Below are positions 9,242-13,551 of a stretch of DNA of 13,551 nucleotides, piece after piece (the first letter of the stretch is position 1; each line of letters starts with the position of its first letter). Under the pieces are notes generated by a model, which was not told the origin of the DNA, searched no databases, and saw only the letters and a list, made by a program, of their open reading frames with translations. This DNA comes from Gammaproteobacteria bacterium (lineage in GTDB: Bacteria; Pseudomonadota; Alphaproteobacteria; UBA828). The stretch lies in the NCBI GenBank assembly GCA_002714015.1, contig PAWF01000027.1, forward strand, positions 12,711-26,261. Reading direction: 5' to 3'. Position numbers and translations under genes: made by a program.

Positions 9242-9997
9242 TCATCTATTGGAATAATGATTTGCACTTGTGCAAATAGACCAGAATTTTTCAGCTATTA
9301 GGCTAGCTCCTCCTACAAGGACACCCCCCACTTCATCTATTTCTAGAATAGAGCCAGCATTATTATCATCTACAGAACCTCCGTATAACACACTAATTTG
9401 ATTTTCTTCCCCTAAAAGTTTTTTTCTAGAAATTTCTATTATTGCTTTATGAGTATTTTTTATTTCAATTGTTGTTGGAGTTAATCCACTACCTATTGCC
9501 CAACAAGGTTCATAAGCAATATGTGTGTTTTTCATTGTAGCAGTTTCAGGTATTGAATTTTGTAGTTGGTTGGATAGGTGTTCTATTGTTTTACCCTGTT
9601 GGTAAACTTCTTTACTTTCACCTATACAAATTACTGCATTAAGTTCAGCCTCATGGGCAGCTTTTGCTTTAGATGCAACAATCTCGTCAGAATCTCCATA
9701 ATTATGGCGTCTTTCCGAGTGTCCAACAATTACATATTCACAACCTATATCCTTTAACATTTTAGCAGATATATCTCCAGTATATGAACCTTGTTCTTTA
9801 GAGTGACAGTCTTGTCCTCCCATAATAATTTTAGAATCACTAAGGGTATTGTGTATTTCTCCTAAGAGTTGAGATGGAGGGCAAATTAGCACCTTACAGT
9901 ATAATGAATCTCGTAACATTAATTGAGCTAAGGATCTAGCTCTGTCAATACCGTCCCGGCGAAAACCGTTCATCTTCCAGTTTCCAATAACAAGCAT
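9242..9997 (-). CDS. tpiA: Triosephosphate isomerase
   Basis: Interconverts dihydroxyacetone phosphate and glyceraldehyde 3-phosphate in the cytosol. The 251 residues form a single TIM barrel: NWKMN with Lys8, GGQDCHSKEQGSYTGDIS (60-77), VIVGHSERR with electrophile His93, catalytic Glu163 in AYEPCWAIGSG, flexible loop 6 following it, and YGGSVDDNNA and VGGASL for phosphate binding. The signature usually reads YEP-V-W; Cys replaces that Val here, a mild variation. The last dozen residues (CTSANHYSNR) run slightly past the usual end. The ATG at 9997 has AGGA 5 nt upstream. First gene of the minus-strand run and divergent from ppiD. Confidence 0.98.
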   Translation of the reverse strand: MLVIGNWKMNGFRRDGIDRARSLAQLMLRDSLYCKVLICPPSQLLGEIHNTLSDSKIIMGGQDCHSKEQGSYTGDISAKMLKDIGCEYVIVGHSERRHNYGDSDEIVASKAKAAHEAELNAVICIGESKEVYQQGKTIEHLSNQLQNSIPETATMKNTHIAYEPCWAIGSGLTPTTIEIKNTHKAIIEISRKKLLGEENQISVLYGGSVDDNNAGSILEIDEVGGVLVGGASLIAEKFWSICTSANHYSNR

Positions 9998-10265
9998 AAT
10001 TGTCCTAACAAATATTTAAAAAATATACCCCATTGGCAATAGTTATTAATTTAATGTCTATTAGCTATTCCCTAGATATAGATGAGGGACTTAGCATACA
10101 CTAGATTTACTTACTAGCATGAGTTGTTGATATTTATCAGTTTATAAATTTACACTTAGGTTATAAATGCTAGTTTTCCTTTATCATTTATTGTGTTTTA
10201 TGATGTATAATCGAATTAGAATTTATTTTTACACATATATAAACATCAATTAGTTAATAGGTATT
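9998..10265. other. Divergent intergenic region between tpiA and ppiD
   Basis: 268 nt without a plausible gene, which must hold the promoters for both directions. Seen: a perfect TATAAT on the plus strand at 10206-10211; inverted arms ACTAGCAT (10113-10120) and ATGCTAGT (10167-10174) separated by 46 nt; and TTATAAAT twice, 19 nt apart (10142-10149, 10161-10168). For tpiA a minus-strand TTGCCA with AATATT 17 nt later is possible but weak. No tRNA-like fold or GC-rich terminator was seen. Confidence 0.5.
10206..10211 (+). promoter_or_regulatory. Candidate -10 box for the ppiD-trpE transcript
   Basis: Consensus TATAAT, directly preceded by TG, 54 nt before the ppiD ATG, implying a leader of about 48 nt. 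No good -35 lies at 16-18 nt; the region there reads ATCATT. In such AT-rich sequence a consensus -10 alone is only moderate evidence. Confidence 0.4.
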
Positions 10266-12155
10266 ATGTTTAAAACTTTAAAAGGACAAACGAAGTCTTG
10301 GTCAACTAAGATAATTATTATCTTGTTAGCACTTAGTTTCGCCGTTTGGGGAATCAGTGATGTATTTCGAACTGGTAGTTCAGACGTTGTTGCTACAGTT
10401 GGAGAAACTGAGATACCAGCAGCTGTACTTGGTAGAGAATACAGTAATGAAATGCGTAGAATCCAAGCTCGTTATCCAGATTTCTCGGGTGAAGAAGCAC
10501 GAGAGTTAGGACTTCCTGCCCAGATTCTTGGTCGCCTTGTGGAGCAAGCTCTTGTAGTAGAAGAAGCTGGCAGTAAGGGCATGGTGATACCAGATGTGAA
10601 GTTGGCAACTCAAATAATTCAAGACAACCCTGGTTTATTAGAAAATGGAGAATTTAATACTGTTCTATATGAAAGAGCTCTTAATAGGACGGGTAAATCT
10701 TTAGAGGCCTTTGAGAGTGGTGTAAGAGACGAAATGCTAAGAAAATTAGTAATTGGGTCTATTGCTGCTAGCGGTAGGGTTCCCATAATTATGTCAGACC
10801 TAATGGAAAAATATACTCAGGGACGAAGAGATGCCGTAATCATTAAAATAAATAATAATAAAAACTCTGAAGAAATTTCAGATGCATCTATAGCAGATTA
10901 TTACGAAAAGAACGCTGAATCTTATAAAAGCCCTGAATACAGAGAAATAGTATTGCTCCAATTAACCAAAGATTCTGTAAGAGATGAGATTGATCTATCT
11001 GATGAAGACCTATTTGAGGAGTATGAATATAGAGCTTCCGAGTTTGAAGTTCCAGAGCGTCGAAATGTTACTCAAATTATTTCAAATGATGAAATCATGA
11101 TTAAAAAACTTGCAGAGTTAATTAAAGAAGGGAAGTCTTTTGCTGAAATAACTAAAATTGCCACTCAGCAAGGAGCCATGGTAACTGAATTTCCAAACCT
11201 AATGAACGGTTCTTTACCAAAGGCTGCTGAGGTAGCTGTTTTGGACACACCCGTCGGAGGTGTAAGTGTACCTGTAAAAACCCCATTTGGATGGCATTTA
11301 TTTTCTGTTAACGAATTTAAGCCCGAAGGCTTAGTGCCTTTTAAAGAAATAAAAGAGGATCTTAGGTCTGAAGTTTTTGCAGAATTAGCAACAGATACAT
11401 TATATGGTTTGTCTGCAACTATTGAAGATACTTTAGCCGGTGGAGGGTCGCTTGAGGATGCTGCAAATTCTGTGGCTTTGTCAATACTCGAGCTAGGTCC
11501 TATAAGTAGATATGGAAAATATAAAATAGATAACCCTATTTCAGTCAAAATTAATCCTAGTGAAGATATACTTAGAACAGCTTTTTCAACAGCCTTAGGA
11601 GAAACTTCAGATCTCATCGAGGTTGGAGAAGATGGCTATTTTCTTTTAAGGGTTGTGTCTATAGAGGAGTCTGAGGTTCGTCCATTTGCAGATGTTCGTG
11701 ATAAAGTAATAGAAGATATAAAAGATAATCTAAAAGCAGAAATAAATTTAGTTTTAGCGGAGGAGTTAAAACAAAAAATTAAATCTGGAGTTTCGATTAC
11801 TGAGGCTGTTAGAGGAAGTGATTACAAAATAGAATTAATAAAAGGTTTATCTCGTTCTGAACCAAATGCAGACTATGGTATTACAACTGAAGTTATCGAA
11901 AAGCTATTTAGTGTTAAAGCAAACTCAAAAGAACCCATAATATCATTTGTTAATTCTCATCAAGCAGTTTTGGTGCCAACTAAGGAGTATCAAGCACATT
12001 TAGATGATCCAGAATCTTTGAGGCGTGCTTCAGTACTTTCTATTGGTAAATCAAGAGAGATTGATGTGGAAATTTTATACAGGTTTGGTCTTCAAACTCA
12101 ACATAATATAGAGGTCAATGGCTCAACCTTTGAGAAGCTTTTTAGTTCCCCATGA
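10266..12155 (+). CDS. ppiD: PpiD-like membrane-anchored periplasmic chaperone (SurA N-terminal plus parvulin domain)
   Basis: Predicted inner-membrane protein with a large periplasmic part that assists folding of newly exported proteins near the Sec channel. The 629 residues show a basic cytoplasmic tip (MFKTLKGQTKSWSTK), one membrane segment (about 15-30) followed by WGISDVFR, a SurA_N-like helical region (about 35-190) that includes VATVGETEIPAAVLGREY, a parvulin-type domain (about 262-354) ending in TPFGWHLFSV, and a helical C-terminal part (about 355-629) that returns to a parvulin-like fold topology around 430-500. The first conserved parvulin histidine appears replaced by Gln270 (NVTQII), as in E. 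coli PpiD, so isomerase activity is doubtful. The weak AATAGG lies 4 nt before the ATG. Its TGA overlaps the trpE ATG. The name follows domain layout; other SurA/PrsA-like names are possible. Confidence 0.88.
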   Translation: MFKTLKGQTKSWSTKIIIILLALSFAVWGISDVFRTGSSDVVATVGETEIPAAVLGREYSNEMRRIQARYPDFSGEEARELGLPAQILGRLVEQALVVEEAGSKGMVIPDVKLATQIIQDNPGLLENGEFNTVLYERALNRTGKSLEAFESGVRDEMLRKLVIGSIAASGRVPIIMSDLMEKYTQGRRDAVIIKINNNKNSEEISDASIADYYEKNAESYKSPEYREIVLLQLTKDSVRDEIDLSDEDLFEEYEYRASEFEVPERRNVTQIISNDEIMIKKLAELIKEGKSFAEITKIATQQGAMVTEFPNLMNGSLPKAAEVAVLDTPVGGVSVPVKTPFGWHLFSVNEFKPEGLVPFKEIKEDLRSEVFAELATDTLYGLSATIEDTLAGGGSLEDAANSVALSILELGPISRYGKYKIDNPISVKINPSEDILRTAFSTALGETSDLIEVGEDGYFLLRVVSIEESEVRPFADVRDKVIEDIKDNLKAEINLVLAEELKQKIKSGVSITEAVRGSDYKIELIKGLSRSEPNADYGITTEVIEKLFSVKANSKEPIISFVNSHQAVLVPTKEYQAHLDDPESLRRASVLSIGKSREIDVEILYRFGLQTQHNIEVNGSTFEKLFSSP

Positions 12156-13551
12156 AAATAGAAGTAGATTTTAATAAGTTTTCAACCGTTTATGATAAAG
12201 GTTGCCCTCAGCTTATTTGGACACAAATAGTTGCTGATTTAGAAACTCCAGTATCAGTATTCCTAAAAGTTGCTGAAGGAAGAAAAAACTCTTTTCTTTT
12301 AGAGTCAGTTGAGGGTGGAAATATAAGAGGTAGATATTCAATTATTGGTTTGAAACCCGATTTAGTTTGGAGATGCCAAGAAAATAGGGTTGAGATAAAT
12401 AGACATGATATTAACGATAAAAGTAATTTTGAGTTATCTAAGAAAAAGCCAATTGAATCTCTAAAGGATCTATTAGAGGAATCTAAGATTGAAATTCCAG
12501 AAGGCCTACCTCCAATGTCAGCTGGATTAGTAGGATATCTTGGATACGATATGGTAAAGTATATGGAGAAATTACCTAAAAATAATCCAGATACTCTAAA
12601 TTTACCTGATGCTCTATTGATTAGACCAACTTTAATGGTAATTTTTGATTCAGTTAAAGATACAATCTCACTTGTTACAGCTGTTTGGCCAGATAAAAAT
12701 ATTGATTCTCATTTAGCATATGAACAGGCAATTTTAAGGCTATCTGGTCTTATAAGTGATTTAGAAAAGTCACTGACTATTCCAGTTTATAATAATTCTA
12801 AAGATCAAGATCAAAAATTTATAAAACCAACTTCAAATACGACTCTTGATGAATATTGTGAGATGGTGATAACTGCGAAAAAATATATTGCAGCAGGCGA
12901 TATTTTTCAAGTAGTGCCATCGCAAAGATTTGAGGTCTCATTTCCACTGCCTGCATTCTCTCTATATCGCTCCCTACGTCGACTTAACCCCTCACCATTT
13001 CTTTATTTCCTTAATTTTGAAGACTTTTCTGTAGTTGGTTCTAGCCCCGAAATTTTAGTTCGTTTACGAGATGACTCAGTCACTATAAGACCTATAGCTG
13101 GCACAAGACCTAGAGGTAGGAATCGCTCGGAGGATGAGATGTTAGCTAAGGACTTACTATCAGATACAAAAGAATTAGCAGAGCACCTTATGCTCTTGGA
13201 TCTTGGTCGAAATGATGTTGGCCGGGTAGCAAAAATTGGAACAGTGGATGTGACTGAACAGATGGAAATAGAGTATTATTCTCATGTGATGCATATTGTT
13301 TCAAATGTTCAGGGTCGGTTACGTAATGACCTCAGTTCTATAGATGCCCTTGTTGCAGGCTTTCCCGCAGGAACAGTAACTGGTGCGCCTAAAATAAGAG
13401 CGATGGAAATTATTGAAGAATTGGAAAAAACTAAAAGAAGTATTTACGCTTGGGCAGTTGGCTATTTTTCAGCCAGTGGAGCTATGGATACATGCATAGC
13501 TCTCAGAACAGCGATAATTAAAGATAATATGATGTATGTACAGGCTGGTGG
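12152..13551 (+). CDS. trpE: Anthranilate synthase component I, C-terminus cut by window edge
   Basis: Makes anthranilate from chorismate with ammonia from the glutamine amidotransferase TrpG, the first step of tryptophan synthesis. The frame is open for 466 codons to the window end; full proteins have about 500-510 residues, so about 40 are missing. Seen: N-terminal FLLESVEGG with the LLES motif (49-52) that in other TrpE proteins forms part of the tryptophan feedback site; then the chorismate-binding domain with YIAAGDIFQVVPSQRF, NPSPFLYFL, SSPEILVRL, IRPIAGTRPRG, AEHLMLLDLGRNDVGRV (His345) and FPAGTVTGAPKIRAMEI (404-420). These favour TrpE over PabB. The start ATG overlaps the ppiD stop as ATGA, so the two are probably translationally coupled. 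A trpE-trpG fusion cannot be excluded because the end is not visible. Confidence 0.96.
   Translation, partial: MKIEVDFNKFSTVYDKGCPQLIWTQIVADLETPVSVFLKVAEGRKNSFLLESVEGGNIRGRYSIIGLKPDLVWRCQENRVEINRHDINDKSNFELSKKKPIESLKDLLEESKIEIPEGLPPMSAGLVGYLGYDMVKYMEKLPKNNPDTLNLPDALLIRPTLMVIFDSVKDTISLVTAVWPDKNIDSHLAYEQAILRLSGLISDLEKSLTIPVYNNSKDQDQKFIKPTSNTTLDEYCEMVITAKKYIAAGDIFQVVPSQRFEVSFPLPAFSLYRSLRRLNPSPFLYFLNFEDFSVVGSSPEILVRLRDDSVTIRPIAGTRPRGRNRSEDEMLAKDLLSDTKELAEHLMLLDLGRNDVGRVAKIGTVDVTEQMEIEYYSHVMHIVSNVQGRLRNDLSSIDALVAGFPAGTVTGAPKIRAMEIIEELEKTKRSIYAWAVGYFSASGAMDTCIALRTAIIKDNMMYVQAG

Noticed and set aside
8939..9301. 120-codon plus-strand reading frame opposite secG
   Set aside because: It mirrors the antisense of the secG membrane segments and tpiA end; no ribosome site or family resemblance, while secG is unmistakable.
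11165..11617. 150-codon minus-strand reading frame inside ppiD
   Set aside because: Antisense shadow of the ppiD coding sequence with a low-complexity Ser-rich product and no recognisable domain.
12152..13551. Alternative call of PabB for the right-edge gene
   Set aside because: The N-terminal LLES feedback motif and the overall chorismate-binding motifs fit TrpE, and the ppiD-trpE order is known in this class.

Overview
The window is an ordinary block of core chromosomal genes from an AT-rich alphaproteobacterium. The argument for this group is gene order plus gene type. The run tpiA-secG-pyrG-kdsA-eno-ftsB-pdhA-pdhB-pdhC-lpdA, and beside it a PpiD-type membrane chaperone gene leading into trpE, are arrangements I know from Alphaproteobacteria. 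The composition is visibly AT-rich, intergenic gaps are short, and there are no mobile elements, tRNAs, rRNAs or CRISPR repeats. Two traits narrow it a little: PdhB has no N-terminal lipoyl domain (unlike many Rhizobiales and Sphingomonadales), and Trp and Kdo synthesis genes are present. This suggests a free-living, Gram-negative, possibly streamlined (for example marine) lineage. I cannot name the genus.

Layout. From about 10.0 kb down to position 1, ten genes lie on the minus strand, read in the order tpiA (glycolysis), secG (Sec translocon), pyrG (CTP synthesis), kdsA (LPS Kdo), eno (glycolysis), ftsB (divisome), pdhA, pdhB, pdhC and lpdA (pyruvate dehydrogenase complex). The last gene is cut by the left edge. 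The gaps are 16 to 95 nt, except for 223 nt in front of pdhA, where a separate pdh promoter is likely. A 268-nt divergent intergenic region (9998-10265) separates this from the plus-strand pair ppiD-trpE, which overlap by 4 nt (ATGA). trpE runs off the right edge.

How the genes work together. tpiA and eno feed triose phosphates to phosphoenolpyruvate. PEP is used by KdsA for Kdo and, after conversion to pyruvate, by the PDH complex to make acetyl-CoA. CTP from PyrG is needed to activate Kdo (CMP-Kdo) and for phospholipid synthesis. SecG and PpiD both act at the inner-membrane export site.

I found no undescribed multi-gene system. Points worth a second look are small: two TTG starts (lpdA, secG), a repeat/hairpin cluster directly in front of ftsB, a possible near-leaderless pyrG transcript, a parvulin domain in PpiD that has lost one of its two conserved histidines, and the lipoyl-less E1 beta.
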